Origin: Lachnospiraceae bacterium
GTDB lineage: Bacteria > Bacillota > Clostridia > Lachnospirales > Lachnospiraceae
DNA length: 64,000 nt
Direction: 5' to 3'
NCBI GenBank assembly: GCA_017482205.1
Contig: JAFUNK010000003.1
Span: forward strand, 34,397 to 98,396
Position 1 is the first letter of the stretch. Each line of letters opens with the position of its first letter. The notes beneath the pieces were generated by a model, which did not search any database, was not told where the DNA came from, and saw only the letters and a list, made by a program, of their open reading frames with translations. This document shows, piece after piece, positions 9,098-18,211 of the stretch. The translations under genes and the position numbers were made by a program.

Positions 9098-10636
9098 ATG
9101 ATTGCAAAAATAATTATGTTGATTTTGTTTTTTGGAAGCATGATTGCAGTAGGTTTATATTCCAGAAAGCATGCAACGAATGTAGATGATTTTGTATTGG
9201 GAGGCAGAGGCGTGGGCCCGTGGCTTACGGCCTTTGCTTACGGTACATCTTATTTTAGTGCGGTAGTATTTGTAGGATATGCAGGACAGTTTGGCTACAA
9301 ATACGGTTTGTCCGCCACATGGATTGGCTTGGGAAATGCGCTGATAGGCTCCCTTCTTGCATGGGTAATCTTAGGACGCAGAACCCGTATTATGAGCAAA
9401 CACTTGAAAGCAAAAACCATGCCGGATTATTTCGGAAAAAGATATGACAGTAAAGCACTGCGTCTGGCAGCTTCTGCCATATCCTTTATTTTTCTGATTC
9501 CCTATACCGCATCCGTATATAACGGTTTGTCACGTTTGTTTGAAATGGCATTTAATATTCCTTATGCAGTCTGTGTAATAGTTATGGCAGCACTGACCTG
9601 CGTATATGTGATTTTAGGTGGTTATATGGCAACTGCCATCAACGATTTTATTCAAGGAATTATTATGCTCTTTGGTATTGTGGCAGTCATAGTGGCAGTA
9701 TTAAACGGGCAGGGTGGATTTATGGAAGCAGTATTTAAGCTTTCCGAAATTCCCAGTGATGTAGCGATAACCCAGGGGCAACAGGGAGCATTTGCTTCTT
9801 TCTTCGGACCTGACCCCCTAAACCTGTTGGGTGTAGTTATACTGACATCCCTAGGTACATGGGGACTTCCCCAGATGGTACATAAATTCTACGCTATCAA
9901 GGACGAAAAGGCAGTAAAGACCGGAACGATTATCTCTACTATATTTGCAGTAGTAGTTTCCGGCGGCTGCTATTTCCTTGGCGGATTTGGCAGACTGTTT
10001 GATACCGATGCAATCCGTAACGCAGAAGGCGGTATTATCTATGACGCAATTATCCCCACAATGTTAAATACGTTACCGGATATTTTAATCGGTATTGTAA
10101 TTGTATTGGTATTGTCCGCATCCATGTCTACTCTTTCTTCTTTGGTACTGACCTCCAGTTCTACACTGACACTGGATTTTATCAAAGGTACTGTGATTAA
10201 GAAAATGAGTGACAAACAGCAGCTTTTATGGATGCGTGTTCTGTTAGTATTCTTTGTTGTAATTTCCGTTGTGCTGGCACTTGACCCGCCTACTTTTATT
10301 GCACAGCTTATGGGTATTTCATGGGGTGCACTTGCCGGTGCATTTTTGGCACCGTTCCTTTACGGATTGTACTGGAAGGGTGTTACCAAAGCGGCTGTTT
10401 GGGCAAGTTTTATCACAGGCGTAGGTATTACCGTATTAAATATGTTTATTAAGTTTATTGCTTCTCCTATCAATGCAGGGGCAGCAGCCATGGTTGCCGG
10501 TCTGATTGTAGTGCCGATAGTCAGTCTGATTACTCCTAAAATGAAAAAGGAGGATACCGATAAAATTTTTGCCTGTTATGAAGAAAAAGTAACGGTGGAA
10601 AAGAAATTGGTGCTGACCAAAGAAGAACAGGAATAG
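9098..10636 (+). CDS. Sodium:solute symporter (SSS family)
   Basis: A 512-residue polytopic carrier with about 13 hydrophobic segments. The PutP/PanF-type SSS motifs are present: an N-terminal FVLGGRGVGPWLTAFAYGTSY core, then ARTMPDYF-like KAKTMPDYFGKRYDS, and a long membrane body with SSSTLTLDF. Its place at the end of the paaK-ior operon suggests uptake of an aromatic amino acid or arylacetate, but the substrate cannot be read from the sequence. Confidence 0.9.
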   Translation: MIAKIIMLILFFGSMIAVGLYSRKHATNVDDFVLGGRGVGPWLTAFAYGTSYFSAVVFVGYAGQFGYKYGLSATWIGLGNALIGSLLAWVILGRRTRIMSKHLKAKTMPDYFGKRYDSKALRLAASAISFIFLIPYTASVYNGLSRLFEMAFNIPYAVCVIVMAALTCVYVILGGYMATAINDFIQGIIMLFGIVAVIVAVLNGQGGFMEAVFKLSEIPSDVAITQGQQGAFASFFGPDPLNLLGVVILTSLGTWGLPQMVHKFYAIKDEKAVKTGTIISTIFAVVVSGGCYFLGGFGRLFDTDAIRNAEGGIIYDAIIPTMLNTLPDILIGIVIVLVLSASMSTLSSLVLTSSSTLTLDFIKGTVIKKMSDKQQLLWMRVLLVFFVVISVVLALDPPTFIAQLMGISWGALAGAFLAPFLYGLYWKGVTKAAVWASFITGVGITVLNMFIKFIASPINAGAAAMVAGLIVVPIVSLITPKMKKEDTDKIFACYEEKVTVEKKLVLTKEEQE

Positions 10637-10685
10637 ATACTGACTGATATATGTAGAGCCGTATGACGGCAGAATGTGAGGAAAT

Positions 10686-12014
10686 ATGATTATTATCATT
10701 GTAGTCATATTAGGTTTTATAGGACTTTGTCTGTATGGCATACTGATGCCGAAGTTTATGGTAAAACAGGGAAGAATGGTAGATGCCAGAGTAATAAGCT
10801 GTGAAACAAAAATGGTGCAGCTGGGGGATGAAACAGGTTCCTATAATGAAGTAACCGTAGATTTTTACGGTATACACGGGGAAACCATCCAGAAAAAATT
10901 CAAATCGGAAGAATATTATGAAGTGGGGGCAGTGCTGCGCTCCCGTTACATAGACAAAACAGACCGTTTTATGCCGGAAGCTGACAAAGATGTAAAAAAT
11001 AACAGTGGTTTGTGGTTTGTCATAGGTTTTTTGGTGCTTTTGCTGATATTTATATTGAGTGTCTTTTTGTTGCAGGATGAAGACGGAGAACTGCCTGCCT
11101 GGTTTGGAATGGGCTTTGGTTACTTTATCAGCATTCTGTTTATGTTAGTGGGCGTTGGCGGAATCAAAAACAGTGTACGCCTAAAGAAAAACAGTCACAG
11201 GATGCAGGTGATTCCGGGGTATCTTGTGGATTATACGGTAAATCCAGGTGGAACGGATGACCCGGACACCTATCGGCCCATTTATGAATATGAAATGATG
11301 GGGATTTGTTACCGGTATCAGGGTAAAGTATCGGGCAGTGGCAAAAAATACCGCACTATCGGACGTAAAGTACATATGTTGCGGGACTGTGAAACAGGAG
11401 AAGTGGTCTGCAAAGAAGATGAGAAGGCTGCCGGAAAAATACATTTGATATTTGGATTTGTAGGGCTAATCGTTTTCCTTATGCTTCTGGCAGGAAGTGC
11501 AGGCTTATTTAAAAATGCTGATACCACGGGAAATGTGAATGATAGAACGGATACAGAAAACGCAGGAAGTACAGGTCGGGGAGAGGATAGTACAGACAGT
11601 AGCCGGGATGAGTCCAAACTAATGGTATACATTATATATCCCGTGGGAGAAGAAAAATTCTCTTACAGTATAGAAATTACGGAGTCAGGTAAGGGAAGTA
11701 TGATACTGTTTCCGTCCGTTACCGTCAGCGGGAAAGGTGTTGACCAATACATTGACTTTAAGGTATCCATATCCGATATTGTCAAAATAGGCAGGTGGAT
11801 AGAAGAGGCGGATGTTGAAAATCTGGATCTGGAAAATGTGGATGATGCAGCAATGACCATTACCGTATATGTGACGGAAGGAAAGGAACAATACGATGGC
11901 AGAGGCACATTGGATATGCAACCCTACGGTGACCTGTACGAACTTCTTTCCGAGATAGTACCGGCAGAGGTATGGGATGAAATGCAGGAGAGAGAAACGA
12001 CATACTATAATTAG
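10686..12014 (+). CDS. DUF3592-like membrane protein
   Basis: A 442-residue protein. It begins with a membrane helix (IIVVILGFIGLCLYGILM), followed by a soluble beta-rich segment (VDARVISCETKMVQLGDE), two helices near residues 113-160, a second DUF3592-like segment, another helix near 255-275, a low-complexity Asp/Thr/Ser linker and a C-terminal extracytoplasmic domain of about 130 residues. The paired ISCET and VDYTVNPGG blocks resemble DUF3592. Function is unknown. It is 49 bp after the symporter and may be the last gene of that transcript. Confidence 0.65.
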   Translation: MIIIIVVILGFIGLCLYGILMPKFMVKQGRMVDARVISCETKMVQLGDETGSYNEVTVDFYGIHGETIQKKFKSEEYYEVGAVLRSRYIDKTDRFMPEADKDVKNNSGLWFVIGFLVLLLIFILSVFLLQDEDGELPAWFGMGFGYFISILFMLVGVGGIKNSVRLKKNSHRMQVIPGYLVDYTVNPGGTDDPDTYRPIYEYEMMGICYRYQGKVSGSGKKYRTIGRKVHMLRDCETGEVVCKEDEKAAGKIHLIFGFVGLIVFLMLLAGSAGLFKNADTTGNVNDRTDTENAGSTGRGEDSTDSSRDESKLMVYIIYPVGEEKFSYSIEITESGKGSMILFPSVTVSGKGVDQYIDFKVSISDIVKIGRWIEEADVENLDLENVDDAAMTITVYVTEGKEQYDGRGTLDMQPYGDLYELLSEIVPAEVWDEMQERETTYYN

Positions 12015-12097
12015 ACTTAGTGGGGCTGCTAACTATTCCTATAACTGAAAAATACCGGAAAAAGTACAGTTTTATGGTTCTTTTTTGAAAAATACAG

Positions 12098-12126
12098 TTG
12101 ACATTTAAAAAGAACAGGTATACACT
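12098..12126 (+). promoter_or_regulatory. Sigma-A promoter of rimP-nusA-infB operon
   Basis: TTGACA (12098-12103), a 17-bp spacer and TACACT (12121-12126) form a near-consensus sigma-A promoter. The predicted start near 12133 gives a leader of about 150 nt before rimP. Confidence 0.8.
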
Positions 12127-12153
12127 GACTATAGTTGAATACTGTTAATAATC

Positions 12154-12179
12154 AAAGAGTGGAACGCGTTCCACTCTTT
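12154..12179 (+). promoter_or_regulatory. Perfect 26-bp palindrome in rimP leader (possible attenuator)
   Basis: A perfect palindrome with 11-bp arms (AAAGAGTGGAA and its complement) around CGCG. In RNA it forms a strong hairpin that starts about 20 nt after the predicted start site and is followed by TTTATTCTTT, a weak U-rich tract. It could act as a transcription attenuator or stabilising 5' hairpin for the operon that encodes NusA. Confidence 0.6.
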
Positions 12180-12284
12180 ATTCTTTGCAAAAGGCACTGA
12201 TATGACTGTATCCGACGTAGGAATTTATTAAGTGAAATTCCACAATAAACTTACAACTAAATACAGAAAGGAACAGGTGAGTAC

Positions 12285-12749
12285 ATGTCTAAAAGAGACA
12301 CATACGAATCCAAAACGGAAGCATTGCTTCTGCCCATTGCCGAAGCTAACGGCGTGGAAATTTATGACGTGGAATACGTCAAAGAAGGTGCGGACTGGTA
12401 CTTGAGAGCTTACATTGACAAAGCAGAGGGTGTAAACATTAACGACTGTGAAAACGTAAGCCGTGCCTTATCGGATGCACTGGACAAAGAAGACTTTATT
12501 GAAGATGCCTATATTTTAGAGGTTTCCAGTCCGGGACTTGGCAGAACCTTAAAAAAGGATAAGCACTTAGAAAAAAGTCTGGGTTGTCAGGTAGAAGTAA
12601 AGACCTACAAGCCCATTGACAAATGTAAAGAATTTGAAGGTGAATTAAAGGCTTATGATGCGGAGACTATAACCGTGGAAACAGAAAACGGCGAAATGGT
12701 ATTTGCAAAAAGTGATGTAGCATTAATCAGATTGGCATTTGATTTTTAA
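12285..12749 (+). CDS. rimP: Ribosome maturation factor RimP
   Basis: Assists 30S subunit maturation. The 154-residue protein shows the RimP pattern: N-terminal VEIYDVEYVKEGADWYLRAYID, then INDCENVSRALSDALD and LEVSSPGLGRTLKKDKH, and a C-terminal SH3-like half (KTYKPIDKCKEFEGEL). It starts the classical rimP-nusA-ylxR-ylxQ-infB-rbfA cluster. The ribosome binding site is AGGAACAGGTGAG. Confidence 0.95.
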   Translation: MSKRDTYESKTEALLLPIAEANGVEIYDVEYVKEGADWYLRAYIDKAEGVNINDCENVSRALSDALDKEDFIEDAYILEVSSPGLGRTLKKDKHLEKSLGCQVEVKTYKPIDKCKEFEGELKAYDAETITVETENGEMVFAKSDVALIRLAFDF

Positions 12750-12889
12750 CTATAATTAAGAACTGCCATAAACGGTACAAGTTGTACAAAGCGAATCCGA
12801 CAGATGGCAATTGACCGCAACCGGTACGATAGGTGCAGACGGATTCTTTATCAGATAGAAATAAAAAACAAACAGGAGGATAACGGAAA

Positions 12890-14053
12890 ATGAATAAGGA
12901 ATTAATGGAAGCATTAGACATTTTAGAGAAGGAGAAAGAAATCAGCAAAGAGACTTTGTTTGAAGCAATTGAAAACTCTCTGGTAACCGCCTGCAAGAAC
13001 CACTTTGGCAAAGCAGACAATATCAAAGTAGAAATCAACAGAGAAACCTGCGATTTCTTATGCTATGCAGAAAAAGAAGTAGTAGAAACCAAGGATGATG
13101 TAGAAGATGATTGCTTACAGATTGCTTTGGAGGATGCAAAGGCAGTATCCAAGAAAGCAAAGGTTGGCGATATTTTAAACGTAGAAATCAAGTCCAAGGA
13201 ATTCGGACGTATCGCTACCATGAACGCTAAAAACGTAATTTTACAGAAAATCAGAGAAGAAGAAAGAAGCGTTATTTACAACCAGTACTACGAAAAAGAA
13301 AAAGACGTGGTAACCGGTGTAGTACAGCGTTATGTAGGACGTAATATCAGCATTAACTTAGGTAAGGCAGATGCTATGCTTGCAGAAAGCGAGCAGGTAA
13401 AGGGTGAAGTATTCAAGCCCACCGAAAGAATTAAAGTATACATTCTGGAAGTAAAGAACACCCCTAAGGGACCCCGCATCAATGTAAGCCGCACACATCC
13501 GGAGCTGGTTAAGAGATTATTCGAATCTGAAGTAACCGAAATCAAAGACGGTACCGTAGAAATTAAGAGCATTGCCCGTGAAGCAGGCAGCCGTACCAAG
13601 ATTGCAGTATGGAGCAACAACCCCAATGTAGATGCGGTAGGTGCATGTGTAGGTATGAACGGTGCCAGAGTAAATGCGATTGTAGAAGAACTGCGCGGCG
13701 AAAAGATTGATATCGTAAACTGGGATGAGAACCCCGGTAACCTGATTCAGAATGCATTGTCTCCTGCAAAGATTGTAGCAGTATTTGCAGATCCTGATGA
13801 AAAGACCGCAAAGGTAGTTGTACCTGACTATCAGTTATCCTTAGCAATCGGTAAGGAAGGTCAGAACGCAAGACTGGCAGCAAGACTGACAGGATACAAG
13901 ATTGATATCAAGTCCGAAACCCAGGCGAAGGATGCACCCGGATTCCGTTACGAAGACTACATGGACGAATATGATGAGTATGATGATGAAGAATATGTAG
14001 AAGAAGGATACGAAGAATCCGACGCGGAGGCTTTTGATATCGAAAATGAATAA
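12890..14053 (+). CDS. nusA: Transcription termination/antitermination factor NusA
   Basis: RNA polymerase-binding factor controlling pausing, termination and antitermination. Domains in order: N-terminal RNAP-binding domain (MNKELMEALDILEKEKEISKE), S1 domain (GVVQRYVGRNISINLGKADA) near 142-205, and two KH domains (GACVGMNGARVNAIVEEL and LAIGKEGQNARLAARLTGYKIDI). The C-terminus is a strongly acidic tail (DEYDEYDDEEYVEEGYEESD). The 387-residue length fits the Firmicutes short form. A 140-bp gap separates it from rimP, with AGGAGG before the ATG. Confidence 0.96.
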   Translation: MNKELMEALDILEKEKEISKETLFEAIENSLVTACKNHFGKADNIKVEINRETCDFLCYAEKEVVETKDDVEDDCLQIALEDAKAVSKKAKVGDILNVEIKSKEFGRIATMNAKNVILQKIREEERSVIYNQYYEKEKDVVTGVVQRYVGRNISINLGKADAMLAESEQVKGEVFKPTERIKVYILEVKNTPKGPRINVSRTHPELVKRLFESEVTEIKDGTVEIKSIAREAGSRTKIAVWSNNPNVDAVGACVGMNGARVNAIVEELRGEKIDIVNWDENPGNLIQNALSPAKIVAVFADPDEKTAKVVVPDYQLSLAIGKEGQNARLAARLTGYKIDIKSETQAKDAPGFRYEDYMDEYDEYDDEEYVEEGYEESDAEAFDIENE

Positions 14054-14318
14054 GAAAATTCCTTTAAGACAGTGTATCGGCTGTGGGGAGATGAAAAGCA
14101 AAAAAGAAATGATGCGTATTTTAAAAACCCCTGAAGGCCCCATTGTTTTAGATATAACAGGTAAAAAGAACGGAAGAGGCGCATACCTTTGTATGAGTGC
14201 CGATTGTCTGAAAAAGGCAAGAAAGAATAAGGGACTGGAACGTTCCTTCAAAATGAGTATTCCGGATGAGGTATACGAGGAACTGGAAAAGGAGTTTGGT
14301 GAGCTTGCAGCAGAATAA
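14046..14318 (+). CDS. ylxR: YlxR family RNA-binding protein (RnpM)
   Basis: A short nucleic-acid-binding protein with the family motifs IPLRQCIGCGEMKSKKEM and GRGAYLC. B. subtilis YlxR (RnpM) has been reported to bind and modulate RNase P RNA. The ATG at 14046 lies inside the end of nusA (8-bp overlap); an upstream TTG at 14034 is a less likely start. It is about 90 residues long. Confidence 0.9.
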   Translation: MNKKIPLRQCIGCGEMKSKKEMMRILKTPEGPIVLDITGKKNGRGAYLCMSADCLKKARKNKGLERSFKMSIPDEVYEELEKEFGELAAE

Positions 14319-14619
14319 AATATATTCCCTGATAGGGTTGGCGGCGAGAGGCCGTAATGTAGTAAGCGGTGAATTTCAAACCGAAACCGCAATAAAGAGT
14401 AATACGGCAGAATTGGTTATTGTGGCAGAGGATGCATCGAACAACACCAAAAAGCTTTTCAGAGATAAGTGCTCGTTTTACGAAGTTCCCATTTATACAT
14501 ATGGGACGAAAGAAGAATTGGGTCATGCCATAGGAAAGGTGCCGCGGGCTTCGATTGCTCTTACAGACGCGGGGCTGGCGGAGGCCGTAAAGAAACATCT
14601 GGAAGCATTGGAAAATTAG
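14305..14619 (+). CDS. ylxQ: YlxQ, L7Ae-family ribosomal protein
   Basis: An L7Ae/L30e-type RNA-binding protein (K-turn binder family), about 104 residues from a TTG start: IYSLIGLAARGRNVVSGE followed by ELVIVAEDASNNTKKLF. Translation most likely starts at TTG 14305 or GTG 14299 after AAGGAG at 14289-14294, overlapping the end of ylxR. The ATG at 14266 would give an uncharacteristic N-terminus. This order between ylxR and infB is conserved in Firmicutes. Confidence 0.85.
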   Translation: MQQNKIYSLIGLAARGRNVVSGEFQTETAIKSNTAELVIVAEDASNNTKKLFRDKCSFYEVPIYTYGTKEELGHAIGKVPRASIALTDAGLAEAVKKHLEALEN

Positions 14620-14634
14620 GAGGTAGTAACAAGC

Positions 14635-17577
14635 ATGGCGAAAATAAAAGTACATGAACTTGCAAAAGAATTAGATAAACAAAGTAAAGAAATCATAGCG
14701 TTTCTGCAGGAAAAAGGCATTGAGGCAAAAGCAGCACAGAGCACCATTGAAGATGATGCAGTGGCTATGGTAAGAAGTCATTTCGGCGGAAAAACCGCAG
14801 AGAAAGCAGTAAAATCAGAATCTGCTGTGCCTGCACAGACAGACAAAGCAGAAGTTGTCGAACAAGAAAGTAAAACAGATAATACCGCTGCACAGGCTGC
14901 TGGTGGGGAGGATGCACCCAAGAAGAAAAAGAAAATTATTTTTGTAAGCAATCCCCAGAACTCCAGAGCACCCGGACAGCAGGGCAACAGACCTCAGGGC
15001 GGAAACAATAATCCCAACCGAAATCAACAGGGTAACAGACCTGCACAGGGAAGTCGTCCTGCACAGAATGTAAGACCCGGACAGAATGCACCGGTCAGAC
15101 CTATTAAACCGCTGACGCCGCCTTCTCCTACACCCAGTGTACAGATGGTGCCGCCGCCACAGCCTCAGAAGAGTCAGAATAGTGCTGCGGCAGCTGCACA
15201 GAAGGAAACAGTGCAGAATGCACCCGTACAGACAGCACCTGTACAGGTAAGTACCCCTGTAAGAACAGAAAATAATCAGAATAGAAGCGAAGCACAGGGC
15301 AGCAGACCTCAGAATGGTCAGAACAGACCGCAGGGAGGACAGGGAAATGGACAGAACAGAACCCAGAACGGTCAAAACAGACAGGGAGGAGAAAGACCTT
15401 CCTATGGTAACAGAGAAAATGGAGGAAATCGCGATAACAGAGGCGAAAGAACTCAGGGCCAGAGACAGGATAGAAGACCTGATGGTAATGGCAGAACGAA
15501 TTCTTTCGGTAATCAGGGCGGTTTCCGCAATAACAATGCTTCTGCATCTGGCGAAAGGAATTTCGGCGGTAACGGCCGCGATAACAGAGGCAATGGCGGA
15601 CAGAGAGATAACTTCAGAAAGCCGGGACAGGGCAAAGGCTTTGTGGCAGAAGCTCCCATTAAAGAGGCTGAAAAGCACAGAGACGAAGAAAAACGTCGTA
15701 TCAGTCAGGAAAAAGATAAACGTTCCAAAAAGGACTTCATGTACGAAGAGGAAGATGCACAGGTAAAGAACAAGCCCGGCAGATTCATCAAACCGGAAAA
15801 GAAAAAAGAAGTAGTGGAAGAAGTTATCAAAGTCATCGTATTGCCTGAGACCATTACTATTAAGGATTTGGCAGACAAGATGAAAATGCAGCCTTCCGCT
15901 ATCGTAAAGAAACTCTTTATGGAAGGTAAGATTGTAACCTTAAATCAGGAAATTTCTTACGAGGAAGCTGAAAATATTGCAATGGAATATGAAATCCTTT
16001 GCGAAAAAGAAGTAAAGGTAGATGTCATCGAAGAACTTCTGAAAGAAGATGAGGAAGAAACTGAAAACTTAGAAGACAGACCTCCTGTAATCTGTGTTAT
16101 GGGTCATGTTGACCACGGTAAAACTTCCTTGCTTGATGCAATCAGAAAGACCAATGTAACCGATAGAGAAGCAGGCGGTATTACCCAGCATATCGGTGCA
16201 TATACCGTATCCGTAGGTGGCAGAAAGATTACTTTCTTAGATACTCCCGGACACGAAGCATTTACCGCTATGCGTATGCGTGGCGCAAACTCTACCGATA
16301 TCGCAATCTTGGTAGTTGCGGCAGACGACGGTGTAATGCCTCAGACTATCGAAGCAATCAACCATGCAAAGGCAGCAGGCATTGAAATTGTAGTAGCAGT
16401 CAATAAGATTGATAAGCCCAGTGCCAATATTGACCGCGTAAAGCAGGAATTGACAGAGTACGAACTGATTTCTGTAGATTGGGGCGGAAGCACTGAATTT
16501 GTACCCGTATCCGCAAAATCCGGTGAAGGTATTGAAGATTTGTTAGAAACAATTCTGTTAACAGCAGATATTCTGGAACTGAAAGCAAATCCCAACAGAC
16601 GTGCAAGAGGTCTGGTAATCGAAGCTGAGTTGGATAAGGGACGCGGTCCGGTAGCAACCGTACTGGTGCAGAAGGGTACTCTGCATGTAGGTGACTTTAT
16701 TTCCGCAGGTGCAAGCCACGGTAAAGTACGTGCCATGATTGATGATAAGGGCAGAAGAGTAAAAGAAGCAGGTCCTTCCACACCTGTAGAAATCTTAGGT
16801 TTAAGTGATGTACCCAGCGCGGGTGAAGTATTTATTGCACATGAAAACGATAAGACTGCAAAATCCTTTGCAGAAACCTATCAGGCACAGAATAAAGAAA
16901 AGAAACTGGAAGAAACTAAGAGTAAGATGTCTCTGGATGACTTGTTCTCCCAGATTCAGGAAGGCAATTTGAAAGAGCTGAACCTGATTGTCAAAGCAGA
17001 CGTACAGGGTAGTGTAGAAGCAGTTAAGCAGAGCCTGATGAAGCTTTCCAACGAAGAAGTTGTGGTAAAATGTATCCACGGCGGCGTAGGTGCCATTAAC
17101 GAATCCGACGTTATGTTAGCGGGTGCATCCTCTGCAATTATCATCGGTTTTAATGTAAGAACCGATGCTACTGCAAAGGCAACTGCTGAAAGAGAAGGCG
17201 TGGATATCCGTCTGTACAAGGTTATCTATCAGGCAATCGAAGACATCGAAGCAGCTATGAAGGGTATGTTAGACCCTGTATTCGAAGAAAAAGTTATCGG
17301 TCACGCAGAAGTCCGCCAGATCTTTAAGGCTTCCGCAGTTGGTAACATTGCAGGTTCTTATGTGCTGGATGGTATGTTCCAGAGAAACTGCAAGGTGCGT
17401 ATCACCAGAGAAGGCAATCAGATTTTCGAAGGCGAGTTAGCTTCCTTAAAGCGTTTCAAGGACGATGTAAAAGAAGTAAAAGCAGGCTTCGAATGTGGTC
17501 TGGTATTTGAAGGTTTCGACCAGATGCAGGAGTTCGATATCGTAGAAGCGTATATCATGGTTGAAGTACCGAGATAA
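14635..17577 (+). CDS. infB: Translation initiation factor IF-2
   Basis: GTPase that delivers initiator tRNA to the 30S subunit. Of 980 residues, about 1-55 form an IF2_N module ([16 protein letters not shown]). About 100-350 is a long low-complexity linker rich in Gln, Asn, Arg and Gly. A second IF2_N module lies near 400 ([20 protein letters not shown]). The G domain begins near 490 with [17 protein letters not shown] and NKIDKP, followed by the beta-barrel and C-terminal tRNA-binding domains. The linker is longer than in many homologues. Start follows GGAGG. Confidence 0.97.
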   Translation: MAKIKVHELAKELDKQSKEIIAFLQEKGIEAKAAQSTIEDDAVAMVRSHFGGKTAEKAVKSESAVPAQTDKAEVVEQESKTDNTAAQAAGGEDAPKKKKKIIFVSNPQNSRAPGQQGNRPQGGNNNPNRNQQGNRPAQGSRPAQNVRPGQNAPVRPIKPLTPPSPTPSVQMVPPPQPQKSQNSAAAAAQKETVQNAPVQTAPVQVSTPVRTENNQNRSEAQGSRPQNGQNRPQGGQGNGQNRTQNGQNRQGGERPSYGNRENGGNRDNRGERTQGQRQDRRPDGNGRTNSFGNQGGFRNNNASASGERNFGGNGRDNRGNGGQRDNFRKPGQGKGFVAEAPIKEAEKHRDEEKRRISQEKDKRSKKDFMYEEEDAQVKNKPGRFIKPEKKKEVVEEVIKVIVLPETITIKDLADKMKMQPSAIVKKLFMEGKIVTLNQEISYEEAENIAMEYEILCEKEVKVDVIEELLKEDEEETENLEDRPPVICVMGHVDHGKTSLLDAIRKTNVTDREAGGITQHIGAYTVSVGGRKITFLDTPGHEAFTAMRMRGANSTDIAILVVAADDGVMPQTIEAINHAKAAGIEIVVAVNKIDKPSANIDRVKQELTEYELISVDWGGSTEFVPVSAKSGEGIEDLLETILLTADILELKANPNRRARGLVIEAELDKGRGPVATVLVQKGTLHVGDFISAGASHGKVRAMIDDKGRRVKEAGPSTPVEILGLSDVPSAGEVFIAHENDKTAKSFAETYQAQNKEKKLEETKSKMSLDDLFSQIQEGNLKELNLIVKADVQGSVEAVKQSLMKLSNEEVVVKCIHGGVGAINESDVMLAGASSAIIIGFNVRTDATAKATAEREGVDIRLYKVIYQAIEDIEAAMKGMLDPVFEEKVIGHAEVRQIFKASAVGNIAGSYVLDGMFQRNCKVRITREGNQIFEGELASLKRFKDDVKEVKAGFECGLVFEGFDQMQEFDIVEAYIMVEVPR

Positions 17578-17587
17578 ATGAGGAGCG

Positions 17588-17738
17588 GTTTTCCAAAATG
17601 ATTTCTTTTCGCAAGCTGATTTTGCCAAGCACTTTGGTGAGCCTCAATACGTCAATCGTGTTCGCCAATGGGCTTCACGATTTTGAGTCTCACCGCCGTG
17701 GCAAAAAAGGCTTGCTGCAAGAAATATTTTGGGAAAAC
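17588..17738. repeat. 151-bp imperfect palindrome between infB and rbfA
   Basis: The stretch folds on itself along nearly its whole length. Paired blocks from outside in are GTTTTCC with GGGAAAAC, ATTTCTT with AAGAAAT, GCAAGC with GCTTGC, TTTTGCCA with TGGCAAAA, GGTGAGCCTCAA with TTGAGTCTCACC, and AATCGTG with CACGATT. No open reading frame of note is present. It lies inside the operon, so it would be transcribed as one long hairpin and could be an RNase III site, a partial terminator or a small palindromic mobile element. Confidence 0.75.
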
Positions 17739-17812
17739 AAGTCCCCACTTATCTTCGGTGGAAGATGTAGTGCCTGAGAGAAATGTGAAAGCATTTTTCG
17801 GAAAGGGAAAAG

Positions 17813-18187
17813 ATGAGAAAAAATAGTGTAAAAAGTACCCGTATCAATGGTGAGGTACAGCGTGTACTGGCGGAGATTATCCGAGGAGACATTAAGGATC
17901 CCCGTATCAGTCCCCTGACCAGTGTAGTGGCTGTGGAGGTAGCACCTGATTTAAAGACATGTAAGGCTTATATCAGCGTGCTTGGCGATGAAAAGGCAAG
18001 ACAGGATACCTACAAGGGCTTAAAGAGTGCAGAGGGGTATATCAAAAACCAGCTTGCCAGAATTATCAATCTGCGTAACACACCCGAAATTACCTTTGTA
18101 ATGGATCAGTCCATTGAATACGGTGTCAATATGTCAAGAAAGATTGATGAAGTAATAGGACAAATGCCCGAACGAAACGAAGAATAA
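17813..18187 (+). CDS. rbfA: 30S ribosome-binding factor RbfA
   Basis: Late 30S maturation factor needed for cold adaptation. The 124-residue protein has the family pattern: R(I/V)NGEVQRVLAEII, DPRISPLTSVVAVEVAPDL and a C-terminal EITFVMDQSIEYG block. It follows the 151-bp hairpin, with GGAAAGGG as ribosome binding site. Confidence 0.95.
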   Translation: MRKNSVKSTRINGEVQRVLAEIIRGDIKDPRISPLTSVVAVEVAPDLKTCKAYISVLGDEKARQDTYKGLKSAEGYIKNQLARIINLRNTPEITFVMDQSIEYGVNMSRKIDEVIGQMPERNEE

Positions 18188-18211
18188 AACGGGCAGAAAG
18201 GCAGGATAAAT

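Noticed and set aside
14815-15678. Minus-strand open frame of 287 codons opposite infB
   Set aside because: It mirrors the low-complexity IF-2 linker, whose codon bias leaves the other strand free of stops; composition is unnatural and no start signal is present.
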